Of a stretch of DNA of 38,774 nt, positions 17,664-25,984 are shown in pieces. Positions within the stretch are counted from its first letter, which is position 1. The number at the start of each line of letters is the position of its first letter. Location: NCBI GenBank assembly GCA_903876885.1, contig CAIRBP010000097.1, positions 1 through 38,774 on the forward strand, read 5' to 3'. The translations under genes were made by a program, and so were the position numbers. The notes under the pieces are model-generated. The model made no database searches. It saw nothing but the letters and a program-made list of their open reading frames with translations, and was not told the origin of the DNA. The stretch comes from an uncultured Burkholderiales bacterium. Its GTDB lineage: Bacteria > Pseudomonadota > Gammaproteobacteria > Burkholderiales > Burkholderiaceae_C.

Positions 17664-18757
17664 CGTCCTGAACTCTGGCTCAAAGGTGTCGTGAGTAGCA
17701 CTTCTTCTAAATGTTTTTTCCACAATTTAGCAAGACCTACTGTCCCGTGTCCTAGGGTTTGCTCGCTTGAGGGAATTAATACATAACTTGCATTTGAAAT
17801 TCTTTTAAGCTCCCTTTCCATTACACCCAGAACAGTTGGGTTTCTCTCATCATCAGCTGAGTTAATGGCCAGCACTTTTGCCCTAATCTTCTCCAAGTCC
17901 TTTGAAGGATTAAAGTTCTGGGACGATTCCCACTTGTACAGCAGATCGTTGGCATCGCCATCGTTCCAGTCCCGTGTTACCTGATCAACAAACGCATCTG
18001 CCCTCTCCCTGGTGGACCCTTTGGACTGAAGAGCCTGGGTGCCGCCGTTGGTGGCAATGCTAAAAAAGACGGATGCACGTCTCACGCCCTCGGGCTGTCT
18101 CGTATATTCACCTTGGTGCCAATCAGGGTCGTTTCTAATTGCATCAATTAACATCCTCCTCAGCATCCAATTGCGTCCTGACATCTCAATTGGCATTGCC
18201 GCCATTGGGACCAAAACATCCATGTAGTCGGGGTATTCAATCCCCCATAACCAAGTTTGCATGCCCCCCATAGAGTTCCCTAATATAAGTCGCAGATGTT
18301 GAACAACTAACCCATTTCGAACCATTTGATACTGAGCATGTACAACATCCAAATAATCAAAATGAGGGAACTTCATACGAAGACCATCGGATGGCTTACT
18401 AGAGCCACCTGCACCAATGGAGTCAGGCAAAATAATGAAATATTTAGTTGCATCTAAAGGCTGACCTGGGCCAAAGAGTTCGCCTCCCAAAGCAGGTACC
18501 ATAAAAGATTGACTAGAGGATGTAGTGCCGTGCAAAAGAACTACGGGTACACCCCTTGGGTCACCAATGGTTTGGTATCCGATTTTGAGTTCCGGCAACA
18601 CCTCTCCTGAACGGAATTTAAAGTCTTTAAGGACCCAAACACCTTTTACTGGCTGTGGATAAGCTTGAGCAAAAGCAACATTGCATAATCCGAAAATTAG
18701 AAGCACGACCAAATTAATTAAATTAAAAACGGAGTACCTTAGTTGAAGATAACGCAT
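17660..18757 (-). CDS. Secreted alpha/beta hydrolase, homoserine-acetyltransferase (MetX)-like fold
   Basis: The 365-residue protein has a Sec signal peptide (hydrophobic core about 11-29, cleavage after AFA at 30), so it acts in the periplasm. The core follows the MetX/esterase pattern: VVLLHGTTSSSQSF (72-85), DSIGAGGSSKPSDG (112-125), LILGNSMGGMQTW with nucleophile Ser162, INSADDERNP with the acid, and LGHGTVG with the His. Export argues against a role in methionine synthesis and for ester hydrolysis or acyl transfer outside the cytosol. It overlaps the CNT gene by 4 bases, so the two are one transcriptional and translational unit. No ribosome-binding site is visible. The leader carries an 8-bp tandem repeat. 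Confidence 0.85.
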   Translation of the reverse strand: MRYLQLRYSVFNLINLVVLLIFGLCNVAFAQAYPQPVKGVWVLKDFKFRSGEVLPELKIGYQTIGDPRGVPVVLLHGTTSSSQSFMVPALGGELFGPGQPLDATKYFIILPDSIGAGGSSKPSDGLRMKFPHFDYLDVVHAQYQMVRNGLVVQHLRLILGNSMGGMQTWLWGIEYPDYMDVLVPMAAMPIEMSGRNWMLRRMLIDAIRNDPDWHQGEYTRQPEGVRRASVFFSIATNGGTQALQSKGSTRERADAFVDQVTRDWNDGDANDLLYKWESSQNFNPSKDLEKIRAKVLAINSADDERNPTVLGVMERELKRISNASYVLIPSSEQTLGHGTVGLAKLWKKHLEEVLLTTPLSQSSGR

Positions 18758-18769
18758 ATTAGTATTCAG

Positions 18770-18801
18770 GAGTTAATGAGTTAACGAGTTAAGGAGTTGA
18801 T
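18770..18801 (-). repeat. 8-bp tandem repeat, four units, in the leader of the secreted hydrolase gene
   Basis: Read on the plus strand the units are GAGTTAAT, GAGTTAAC, GAGTTAAG and GAGTTGAT, head to tail with only the last base or two varying. The array begins 13 bases upstream of the hydrolase start codon, inside its probable 5' leader. Confidence 0.85.
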
Positions 18802-19025
18802 GAAGTGAATATTTTAAGTAACTCGTATCAGATTTTAAGTGGATCTTGTGTATTAGCAAATACCCTTGTTGAAGCCTTTTGACAGCTGTTTTCCAAGAGT
18901 TAGGCCTTAAAACAAACGATAATTAATGAAGCTTTAATTAGGCTCTTTTTGTATTTTATTTTCCTTTGCTCAGCTTTAAAAAACTCTAGGCCAAGCCTCA
19001 TTTTCATTCCACATTAATCTCTCTT

Positions 19026-19631
19026 ATGAAACTATTCTTCTCCTCAACCTCCCCCTACGTGCGTAAAGTCATGATCTGCGCTCACGAGCTTGGACTATCT
19101 GATCAGATTGAATTACTGCCAGCAAAAGCTAGTCCAGTGCTTAGAGATCAAAGCATAGTGGCTAAGAACCCCTTGGGTAAAGTGCCGACGCTTCTTACCA
19201 AAGAGGGGCATTCTCTATACGATAGTCGTGTCATCTGTGAATACTTGAATGATATCGCCTCTGGGAGTTTATTCCCCTCAAACGGCAGCCTGAAATGGGA
19301 GGCGATCACAATGCAAGCCCTAGGAGATGGATTACTTGACGCTGCTCTTCTTGCAAGATACGAGACTTTTTTACGGCCTAAGGAGTTGTGCTGGAATGAA
19401 TGGGTCAGTGGTCAAATGGAGAAAATTCAATCGGCCCTAACCAGCTTTGAATTAACGCCTCTTACTGACAATTTTCACATAGGCCAAATAACGCTAGCTT
19501 GTTCACTTGGTTATTTAGATCTCCGCTATGACCATTTAAACTGGCGTGACTCACATCCTAAGTTAAAGAAATGGTTTGAAGAGATCTCCAAGCGTGAATC
19601 TGTCAAGAAAGAATGGGCTTTACCTGCATAA
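19026..19631 (+). CDS. Glutathione S-transferase family protein (YibF-like)
   Basis: This is a 201-residue GST. The N-terminal thioredoxin-like domain starts KLFFSSTSPYVRKVMICAHELG (residues 2-23), the pattern of the YibF/beta-like group in which Ser or Thr near residue 8 contacts the glutathione thiol. NPLGKVPTLLTKEG holds the cis-Pro and YDSRVICEYLN the glutamyl contact. The C-terminal half is helical with the usual LACSLGYLDLRY core. The gene is 13 bases upstream of a TauD-type dioxygenase gene, so the two are likely cotranscribed. It may handle a reactive product of the nearby oxidation steps, which is inference. Confidence 0.87.
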   Translation: MKLFFSSTSPYVRKVMICAHELGLSDQIELLPAKASPVLRDQSIVAKNPLGKVPTLLTKEGHSLYDSRVICEYLNDIASGSLFPSNGSLKWEAITMQALGDGLLDAALLARYETFLRPKELCWNEWVSGQMEKIQSALTSFELTPLTDNFHIGQITLACSLGYLDLRYDHLNWRDSHPKLKKWFEEISKRESVKKEWALPA

Positions 19632-19644
19632 AAAATTAAAGAGT

Positions 19645-20535
19645 ATGAATATAAACATCAATCAAGGTGGAATTGGCGCACAAGTATTAGGTTTTGATCT
19701 ATCTCGCCAAATGAGTGAGGAAGAATATAAACAAATTGAGATAGCTCTTGGTACTCATAGTGTTTTGTGCTTTCCAAATCAACGCCTTGATTCCACACAA
19801 TTAAAAGGGTTTGCAGAGCGCTTTGGCACTCTTGAGATAAATGTAGCAAACATGTACCAAGACGTTATTCACCCGGAAGTTATGATTTTGTCCAATAAGG
19901 TGGATGATAGTGGCAAACCACTGGGTTTAAAGGATGCGGGGCAAGATTGGCATACCGATATGTCCTATAGCAAAGATATTGCCTTTGCAAACGTACTTTA
20001 CGGAGTGGAGATACCACACCGAGAGGGTAAACCGCTTGGGAACACAGCTTTTTGCAGTACTAGGAAAGCTTTTGAGGCGATCCCCCAAGATCTGAAAGAT
20101 CAACTTAAAGGGATGACGGTTACACATGATTTCGCGAAATTTTGGGACAACATGCGAAAACGTCCTGGTAGCCTTCGCTCCGAATTAAGCGCTGCACAAC
20201 GCGCAGCTAAGCCTCCAGTCAGTCACCCCATATTTTTAAAACATCCTATTACTGGCGATCATGTACTTTATGCAAACCCTGGTTACGCAGTTCGTATAAA
20301 CGAGCTCAGTGAACAAGAGAGCGACCGGATTTTAGAATTACTTTTTGAGCTCCAACTTAGAGCAGAGTTTCAGTACCAACACCGTTGGCGAGTTGGGGAT
20401 GTATTGATGTGGGACAACATCAGCACGCTTCATAATGCAGTTGCTGATTACAACTCCGACGAACATCGCTACATAATGCGTTGTCAAGTTATGGCGGACC
20501 TCTATTTCCCCAACGGAACCAATACCAGAAAATAA
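19645..20535 (+). CDS. TauD/TfdA family Fe(II)/2-oxoglutarate-dependent dioxygenase
   Basis: This 296-residue enzyme couples oxidation of a substrate to decarboxylation of 2-oxoglutarate. The iron facial triad is visible: His103 and Asp105 in DWHTDMSY and His263 in STLHNAVADY. The 2-oxoglutarate arginine lies in EHRYIMR (Arg275 or Arg279). I use the ATG at 19645 rather than an upstream frame extension that overlaps the GST gene. The preceding AAAGAG is a weak and close ribosome-binding site, as expected of a coupled gene. TfdA relatives cleave aryloxyacetates and TauD relatives cleave sulfonates. The neighbouring hydroxyacid genes suggest a carboxylate substrate. Confidence 0.88.
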   Translation: MNININQGGIGAQVLGFDLSRQMSEEEYKQIEIALGTHSVLCFPNQRLDSTQLKGFAERFGTLEINVANMYQDVIHPEVMILSNKVDDSGKPLGLKDAGQDWHTDMSYSKDIAFANVLYGVEIPHREGKPLGNTAFCSTRKAFEAIPQDLKDQLKGMTVTHDFAKFWDNMRKRPGSLRSELSAAQRAAKPPVSHPIFLKHPITGDHVLYANPGYAVRINELSEQESDRILELLFELQLRAEFQYQHRWRVGDVLMWDNISTLHNAVADYNSDEHRYIMRCQVMADLYFPNGTNTRK

Positions 20536-20604
20536 GCCGAAGATTTGAAAAAAAGTAGTTTTAAAAAGTACTTACTTATCTTTAAAGTCTAAATGGAGTC
20601 AGCT

Positions 20605-20635
20605 GAAATAATATTCTTAATAAAAATATTATTTC
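20605..20635. promoter_or_regulatory. Perfect 11-bp inverted repeat upstream of a Bug receptor gene
   Basis: GAAATAATATT (20605-20615) and AATATTATTTC (20625-20635) are exact inverted copies around 9 bases, so the dyad spans 31 bp. It ends 46 bases before the receptor start in a very AT-rich spacer. It could be an operator or an AT-rich terminator for the dioxygenase transcript. There is no T-run after it. Confidence 0.45.
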
Positions 20636-20681
20636 TCATCATTCGTATTAAATATTTTCATCATTAGCTTGGAAAAAATTT

Positions 20682-21677
20682 ATGAAGCCTCAGTTAAACC
20701 GAATATTAGTTTTACTTGTCCTTACTTGCTCAAGTCTATCGATTTCCAAATTAACCCAAGGTGCTGATCTCTACCCCAATCATCCGATTCGATTGGTAGT
20801 GGGATTCGCTGCTGGTGGGCCAACTGATGTGATTGCTCGAGTACTAGCCAAGGATATGTCAGAAACTTTAGGTCAGCCTGTGGTAGTCGATAACAAGGCA
20901 GGGGCTAGCGCAATGATCGCGACGCGAGAAGTTAAAAGCGCCCTGCCTGATGGATATACCTTGCTGTTTTCATCCCTTGGTATGAATGTAAATCCTATTT
21001 TGCTTGGAGAGGCAGCGGGTTACAACCCAAAAACTGATTTTGCGCCAATTTCTAACGCCGCTAACTTACCCCTGGTCGCTGTGACTGCTTACAACTCTCC
21101 TTTTCATTCAATGCAGGATTTATTAACTGCTGCTAAATCTAAACCCGAGGCTGTAAGCTTTGCATCCTCGGGTAGCGGAGGGTCCGGGCACTTATCTGCC
21201 GAGTTACTCGCGACTCTGATCAAACAAAAAATGCTTCACATACCTTACAAAGGTAATGGACCTGCTCTACTTGAGGTCATGTCAGGTCGAGTTGACTTTA
21301 TGTTCTATCCCATCATTGGTATTGCGGACAATGTGGCTGCTAAGCGGGTCAATATTTTGGCAGTTGGAACAGCAAAACGCTTACCCCAATTTGCAGATAA
21401 ACCCACCATGTCTGAGATCGGATTCCCTGGATTTGAGGAAACTGCACCATGGGTTGGAATGCTTGCCCCTGCGAAAACGCCCGCTCCAATTATTGAAAAG
21501 TTATACACATCGATGAACAAAGCTTTAGCCAAACCAGATGTTCGCGCTCAGTTAGAGAAACTTGGTGCAGTAGTAGTTGGTGATACTCCAACTGAGTTTC
21601 AAGCTTTCTTAAAACGTGATTATGAGAGGTGGGAAAACGTAATTAAATCCGCCGGAGTTAAAGCAGACTTAAATTAA
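20682..21677 (+). CDS. Bug/TctC family tripartite tricarboxylate receptor
   Basis: This 331-residue periplasmic receptor has a Sec-type signal peptide (hydrophobic core about 7-22, cleavage around residue 28). The mature start YPNHPIRLVVGFAAGGPTDVIARVLA is the canonical Bug first strand with the substrate-binding GGxxD element. NKAGASAMIATREVKSALPDGYT and MLHIPYKGNGPALLEVMSG follow. GGA lies ahead of the ATG at a plausible distance. The gene is 11 bases upstream of an FMN hydroxyacid dehydrogenase gene, so the ligand is probably a hydroxycarboxylate. No TctA/TctB membrane partner is in the window. Confidence 0.9.
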   Translation: MKPQLNRILVLLVLTCSSLSISKLTQGADLYPNHPIRLVVGFAAGGPTDVIARVLAKDMSETLGQPVVVDNKAGASAMIATREVKSALPDGYTLLFSSLGMNVNPILLGEAAGYNPKTDFAPISNAANLPLVAVTAYNSPFHSMQDLLTAAKSKPEAVSFASSGSGGSGHLSAELLATLIKQKMLHIPYKGNGPALLEVMSGRVDFMFYPIIGIADNVAAKRVNILAVGTAKRLPQFADKPTMSEIGFPGFEETAPWVGMLAPAKTPAPIIEKLYTSMNKALAKPDVRAQLEKLGAVVVGDTPTEFQAFLKRDYERWENVIKSAGVKADLN

Positions 21678-21688
21678 CAACAATAACT

Positions 21689-22834
21689 ATGAGTTCTCAT
21701 TTAAACGCAGTTTCCATTGAGGATTTGCGACTCAAAGCAAAACGAAAACTACCGCGTTGCATATTTGACTTCTATGACGGTGGTGCAGAAGACGAGCTCA
21801 CACTCAATGCCAATAGGCAAAGCTTTCAAAACGTGATGCTCACTCCTCGTATCTTAAGGGGAGTTGACAAAGTCGATACGCGCGTTGATATGCTAGGTGA
21901 AACCTGTGGCTTACCAATTGCAATTGCACCTACCGGTGCACTGGGCTACGGCAAACACGGGGCTGACTTAGCGATCGCAAAAGCAGCTGCAGCAAAGGGT
22001 CTCATCTACACGCTCTCAAGCTCCGCCACAACCTCTATTGAACATATTGCGCGGGAGGCTCCTGGGAGACACTGGTTCCAGGCTTACATCCTAAAGAATA
22101 AAGATTTCTTTTACTCACTCATAGATAGAGCGCAAGCCGCTGAGTATGAGGGATTAATGATTACTGTAGATCTACCCGTTGGTGGTAAACGCGAGCGAGA
22201 TAACAAAAATAAATTTGCTATCCCCTTTAAACTCAATTCGCGAGTTGCCCTTGACTTTCTTGCTCACCCGTTTTGGCTAGGCGAACTTATTTATAACGGG
22301 ATGCCTGTTCTTGAGAACATGGTGGGACTTGAGGGGCAAAACAGAGGAATCAATCACCTTGCCTCCTCTGTTGGTCGCAACTATGATCCTGCGTTTAATT
22401 GGGATGATTTAAAACGTATTAGAGATTACTGGCACAAAAAACTAATTATTAAAGGTGTTATGCACCCAGAGGATGCCGTTCGACTGATGGAGATGGGCTG
22501 TGACGCCGTAGTAGTCTCAAACCACGGCGGACGCCAACTCGATACTGCAAACTCCACACTAAGTGCCCTCCCTACTATAGTAAAAGCCATTGACGGTAAA
22601 ATTCCAGTCCTATTAGACGGAGGTATCCGCAGGGGCAGTGATATCTTAAAGGCTATTGCCTTAGGCGCAAACGGCGTACTGACAGGTCGCGCAACGCTCT
22701 TTGGAGCGATAAGCTCCGGGCAGCCCGGTGCAACGCACGCTTTGAACATTCTCCAAGAGGAGCTGGTCAGGACTATGCAACTTTGTGGTGTGTCGGAAAT
22801 TAATCAAATTACACCAGAATTACTTTTTAATTGA
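21689..22834 (+). CDS. FMN-dependent alpha-hydroxyacid dehydrogenase (LldD/mandelate dehydrogenase family)
   Basis: This is a cytosolic or membrane-associated TIM-barrel flavoenzyme of 381 residues that oxidises an L-2-hydroxyacid to the 2-oxoacid. The N-terminus has PRCIFDFYDGGAEDELTL. The FMN site includes IAIAPTGALGYG and SSSATTSIE. Catalytic elements include WFQAYIL, LIIKGV, VVVSNHGGRQLDT and LDGGIRRGSDILKAI. Unlike the exported homologue at 15.1-16.4 kb it has no signal peptide and no CxxCH. It sits between the Bug receptor (11 bases upstream) and an FAH-family gene (9 bases downstream), so the three form an uptake, oxidation and cleavage module. Confidence 0.9.
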   Translation: MSSHLNAVSIEDLRLKAKRKLPRCIFDFYDGGAEDELTLNANRQSFQNVMLTPRILRGVDKVDTRVDMLGETCGLPIAIAPTGALGYGKHGADLAIAKAAAAKGLIYTLSSSATTSIEHIAREAPGRHWFQAYILKNKDFFYSLIDRAQAAEYEGLMITVDLPVGGKRERDNKNKFAIPFKLNSRVALDFLAHPFWLGELIYNGMPVLENMVGLEGQNRGINHLASSVGRNYDPAFNWDDLKRIRDYWHKKLIIKGVMHPEDAVRLMEMGCDAVVVSNHGGRQLDTANSTLSALPTIVKAIDGKIPVLLDGGIRRGSDILKAIALGANGVLTGRATLFGAISSGQPGATHALNILQEELVRTMQLCGVSEINQITPELLFN

Positions 22835-22843
22835 GAGAAAAAA

Positions 22844-23626
22844 ATGAAGTGGTTGCGTTACTCAGTCAATGAACAGATTTTTACAGGTTATTTAAAAAAT
22901 AATATCCTTCATGCAATTGACGGAGCTCCATGGGATAGGTGGCAAGAGTTAGGACTAAAGCACAGAATTGACAATGTAAAAATTGAAACGCCAGTTATTC
23001 CTCCTACCTTTTACGCAGCAGGTCTGAACTACGTTAAACACATCAACGAGGTTGCGCATTCAAGGGGCGAGACTCCCGTTATTCCCGGCGCGGCTGATAT
23101 CGGGTACCGCGCGGTTAATGCACTGATTGCGCACGGCGACGAAGTCATTATTCCCAAAGATGCTGGTGAGAAAATTCACTATGAAGCAGAATTAGTAGCT
23201 GTAATTGGCAAAAAGGTTAAAAATATCTCAGAAAAAGACGCTCATTCCTGCATTTTTGGCTACACCATCGGAAATGATGTCAGCGAACGAGATTGGCAAA
23301 AATCTGATAGAACATTTTTTAGATCAAAGAATACAGACACCTTCAAGCCAATGGGGCCATGGATAGATACTGAATTTAATATCAAAGAGGCGCTCACACG
23401 CGTCAATGTTAACGGTATCCAAACAATAGAGTTCGAAACCCAGGCTATGCTCTTTAGCATAGCAACCTTTATCAGCAGAACCTCTCAATACGCAACACTT
23501 TATCCAGGCGACGTTTTTTGGATGGGTACCGACGGCACCTCTCCTAATATAAAGGATGGAGATACGGTTGAAATAGAGATAACGGGACTAGGAAAACTAA
23601 GCAACAAATTTGTACGTGAATCATAA
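22844..23626 (+). CDS. Fumarylacetoacetate hydrolase (FAH) family protein
   Basis: The 260-residue enzyme has the FAH C-terminal fold. Features are FYAAGLNYVKHINE, the metal-ligand region IHYEAELVAVIGKKVKNI, FGYTIGNDVSERDWQ, and the closing GDVFWMGTDGTSPNIKDGDTVEIEI where many relatives read GTPxGV. Family members hydrolyse or decarboxylate C-C bonds of 2-oxo or dicarbonyl acids. GAGAG six bases before the ATG is a good ribosome-binding site. It is the third gene of the Bug, FMN-dehydrogenase, FAH module, so it likely acts on the oxoacid produced upstream. Its 3' end overlaps the convergent DUF2244 gene by 6 bases. Confidence 0.87.
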   Translation: MKWLRYSVNEQIFTGYLKNNILHAIDGAPWDRWQELGLKHRIDNVKIETPVIPPTFYAAGLNYVKHINEVAHSRGETPVIPGAADIGYRAVNALIAHGDEVIIPKDAGEKIHYEAELVAVIGKKVKNISEKDAHSCIFGYTIGNDVSERDWQKSDRTFFRSKNTDTFKPMGPWIDTEFNIKEALTRVNVNGIQTIEFETQAMLFSIATFISRTSQYATLYPGDVFWMGTDGTSPNIKDGDTVEIEITGLGKLSNKFVRES

Positions 23627-24082
23627 TTTCACTCTAATCTCTCGGTAAAGTCGCTCCCTTAGATTAATATGAATATGATTTCCAAAGTAAACTTCCCTAG
23701 CACCTTGACTAATCATAATTAAATTTCTGTGATCCGCTAACTGCTCAAGCTTAGAAAACGATCTATTGAGTTCAGTGGTATTTTCTAGGTCGCCGTTCTT
23801 ATTGATCAATCTAATTATGTTGGGCTCTATTACCAGTTTTTCGTAATCATTGGCATGCTTAGCGTTATATAGAAACGCTAGAAATAAAACAAGAATTTCT
23901 AGAAAACAATAGGGAAGTATCAAAGTTGCTCCCATGACATAAAAAGACACACCTATGGTCAGAGAAATTATGGCTAGCAGGAGAAAAATTCCTGCTAACT
24001 GATAAGGTGATATTGAGCAGTTTCTTTTTAAAAACCACTCCCAACCATTATCGACTCGTTGAGCAAATACACTGTTTGCCAT
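23621..24082 (-). CDS. DUF2244 family membrane protein
   Basis: The 153-residue protein matches DUF2244 by its LKRNCSISPYQLAGIFLLLA opening. It has two transmembrane segments (about 27-48 and 50-70) and the post-membrane HANDYEKLVIEPNIIRL segment. The C-terminal half is a soluble beta-rich domain ending GNHIHINLRERLYREI. The family is common in Alpha- and Betaproteobacteria, often beside cytochrome oxidase genes, and its function is unknown. Here it is divergent from the TlpA-like gene and overlaps the convergent FAH gene by 6 bases. Confidence 0.8.
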   Translation of the reverse strand: MANSVFAQRVDNGWEWFLKRNCSISPYQLAGIFLLLAIISLTIGVSFYVMGATLILPYCFLEILVLFLAFLYNAKHANDYEKLVIEPNIIRLINKNGDLENTTELNRSFSKLEQLADHRNLIMISQGAREVYFGNHIHINLRERLYREIRVKL

Positions 24083-24122
24083 ATCTAAAACACCTAAGCT
24101 TATGTACCTTTATACTACCGCA

Positions 24123-24620
24123 ATGAAAAAAATTTATATTTTCTTTATAAGCTCAATATTTTGCTACCAATTGGTTTTTGCAGACGTTCAAGTTGGTCAG
24201 ATAGCCCCAAATATTGAAGGCAAATTGATCGACGGGCAGTCCTACTCCCTGAACGCTTACAGAGGAAAGGTCGTTCTAATTAATTTTTGGGCAAGTTGGT
24301 GTGAGCCGTGCAAAGAGGAGATGCCTCAAATTGAAGAGTATTTACTAAAAAATAGATCCAAAGGATTTGAAGTAATTGCCATCAATCTTGACAAATCCTC
24401 AAGCATTGAATCAGCTAAGAAAATCATGAAAAATTACTCTTTTCGTTTTGCTCTTAAAAATGATTCACATTTCTCTGAGTTTGGCTACATTTGGCGAGTA
24501 CCGAGCACCTTTATTGTTGATCAGAGGGGGATCGTCCGCAAAAATGGACTAACTGGGGATCCTAAAGTGAATATCCAGCTGCTTGAGGAAACGGTCTCTC
24601 CCCTTCTTTCTTCTCAATAA
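24123..24620 (+). CDS. TlpA/ResA-like periplasmic thioredoxin
   Basis: The 165-residue protein has a signal peptide (cleavage after VFA at residue 20) and one thioredoxin domain. The redox motif FWASWCEPCKEEMP places cysteines at 60 and 63, with the Glu/Pro extension typical of TlpA/ResA reductases. VPSTFIVDQRGIV near residue 132 gives the cis-Pro loop. I chose the ATG at 24123 because the hydrophobic signal starts there. These proteins reduce disulfides or deliver reductant to apocytochrome c or copper chaperones. It is directly convergent with the CASCGC beta-barrel gene; their stop codons touch at 24620/24621. Confidence 0.87.
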   Translation: MKKIYIFFISSIFCYQLVFADVQVGQIAPNIEGKLIDGQSYSLNAYRGKVVLINFWASWCEPCKEEMPQIEEYLLKNRSKGFEVIAINLDKSSSIESAKKIMKNYSFRFALKNDSHFSEFGYIWRVPSTFIVDQRGIVRKNGLTGDPKVNIQLLEETVSPLLSSQ

Positions 24621-25667
24621 TTAAAAATGCAACCTAACACCCACAGATCCAATGAAAGTGGGAGCAATTTGAATCCCGTTAAGATTTTGATAGATAGGCA
24701 ACTGCACATTGGCGTAAAACTGTGAAGACTCATTTGCAGAATACAAAACGCCAGGGGTCACATAAAGCAAGGCGCCTCCTGTAGACCAAGTATCAGCCGC
24801 ATTTCCACTATCAGTTCTCTTATCAATGAAGTTAAATTGAAGCATCGGCGTCCACCTATCAAAACCTTGGTAATTGATTCCTCCGTTCATATTTAGACTG
24901 TTACCAGGTCGGTAAGAACCGTATGGACCACCATTAGGAACTTGTAGGGCATCGATATTTGTTGGCGTGCTTTTGGGGGCAACTGTTGCTTGAAATTGAA
25001 GGTTAGCAAAGTAACCCCAATTCTCTGTGGCCTGAATATGACCAAATCTGTAAATTCCGGCAATTAAATCCGTTGAACCCGTGCCTAACTGAAGCCCTGG
25101 GTCAACGGCCGTTATTTGCCCGTTACCTATCAAAACACCCGTTTGCGCATTGTTTCCAGTTGGAAGCTTTAAGCCAAACTGTAAACCCCAATTCTTTTGC
25201 TCAGAAAAACCGAAATAACGACCAATTACTTTTACATCTCCCAAACCAGTTGTTTGAGACTTATAACCTTGTGCGCCCCCACTTGGCCAACCATCTACAC
25301 CGTATGTCATATGCTCACGCTGTATAAACGGTAATACGACAGTTACACCCCAAGTCTCACCGTTGTTGTAGTCTAAAGATGAGGTTAAGTAATTATTACG
25401 AGTGTAGCCCTCCACCTCGGCGTGTCCTCCTGCTTGAGGATTATTAATGTTTTGAGCAATAGATGGTGAAATGGTATTGGTACCTGAACGAAGCTGATTT
25501 TGATTTAAATAATCATATCGAACATCAAAGGTCCACCCCGAATTGGAACCCATCCCTTGAGCCCACAAATCTGAGTTGACACTACAACCGCAACTCGCAC
25601 ACGCAAATACACCTGCTGAGGTGCTAAAAGAGAATAAAGTGATAAATAGTTTAGTTTTGAATTTCAT
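24621..25667 (-). CDS. Putative outer-membrane beta-barrel with Cys-rich N-terminus (CASCGC)
   Basis: The 348-residue protein has a signal peptide followed at once by CASCGC (23-28). The rest alternates aromatic and polar residues in strand-like blocks (WTFDVRYDYLNQNQ, WGVTVVLPFIQREHM, WGLQFGLKLPTG, QFYANVQLPIY) and ends in VRLHF with the terminal Phe expected of outer-membrane barrels. It resembles the transporter-like phenol_MetA_deg group. Cleavage after VFA would leave Cys at the mature N-terminus, but VFAC is a poor lipobox. The neighbours are a TlpA-like reductase and a DUF2946 protein, so I infer a metal- or thiol-linked role, possibly copper. Confidence 0.7.
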   Translation of the reverse strand: MKFKTKLFITLFSFSTSAGVFACASCGCSVNSDLWAQGMGSNSGWTFDVRYDYLNQNQLRSGTNTISPSIAQNINNPQAGGHAEVEGYTRNNYLTSSLDYNNGETWGVTVVLPFIQREHMTYGVDGWPSGGAQGYKSQTTGLGDVKVIGRYFGFSEQKNWGLQFGLKLPTGNNAQTGVLIGNGQITAVDPGLQLGTGSTDLIAGIYRFGHIQATENWGYFANLQFQATVAPKSTPTNIDALQVPNGGPYGSYRPGNSLNMNGGINYQGFDRWTPMLQFNFIDKRTDSGNAADTWSTGGALLYVTPGVLYSANESSQFYANVQLPIYQNLNGIQIAPTFIGSVGVRLHF

Positions 25668-25746
25668 TTACGTATCCGTTAATATTTAATTTTTATATCT
25701 GAAAAAATTTCACTTGTGAAAATTCATCCCTAAAGAGATGAGTAAA

Positions 25747-25932
25747 TCAAATCACGTGAAATCTGTTGAGGATCCGGGTCTTAGACAACTGAGCTTCTAC
25801 GACTGAGCTTGCTGAGACCGTAATACAACCCAACTGAATAATCAGGAGAGAAACGGCTTTTACAAAGCCACGCCTTATTCCTAGTTGGAAGTAAAAATTC
25901 CTCATCATATTTCTTGGAATTTTCTTGTACAT
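25747..25932 (-). CDS. Possible small protein with signal-like segment
   Basis: An open frame of about 61 codons from an ATG at 25932 encodes a basic N-terminus, a hydrophobic stretch (GFVKAVSLLIIQLG) and a possible AxA-like cleavage site, then a short polar tail. There is no clear ribosome-binding site. It fills most of a 317-bp gap between the beta-barrel gene and the DUF2946 gene on the same strand. It may be a small exported protein of that cluster, a 5' fragment of a decayed receptor gene, or chance. Confidence 0.25.
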   Translation of the reverse strand: MYKKIPRNMMRNFYFQLGIRRGFVKAVSLLIIQLGCITVSASSVVEAQLSKTRILNRFHVI

Positions 25933-25984
25933 AGACAAGAATTCAAAAGCAGCGATACGGCAAAACCGAACACTGATCTTTTTT

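Noticed and set aside
18879-18884. TTGACA resembling a -35 box upstream of the YibF-like GST gene.
   Set aside because: No acceptable -10 box occurs at 16-18 bases spacing.
25760-25830. Sequence with repeated CTGAGCTT near the beta-barrel gene, checked as a possible tRNA.
   Set aside because: No cloverleaf, no GTTCRA T-loop and no acceptor pairing on either strand.
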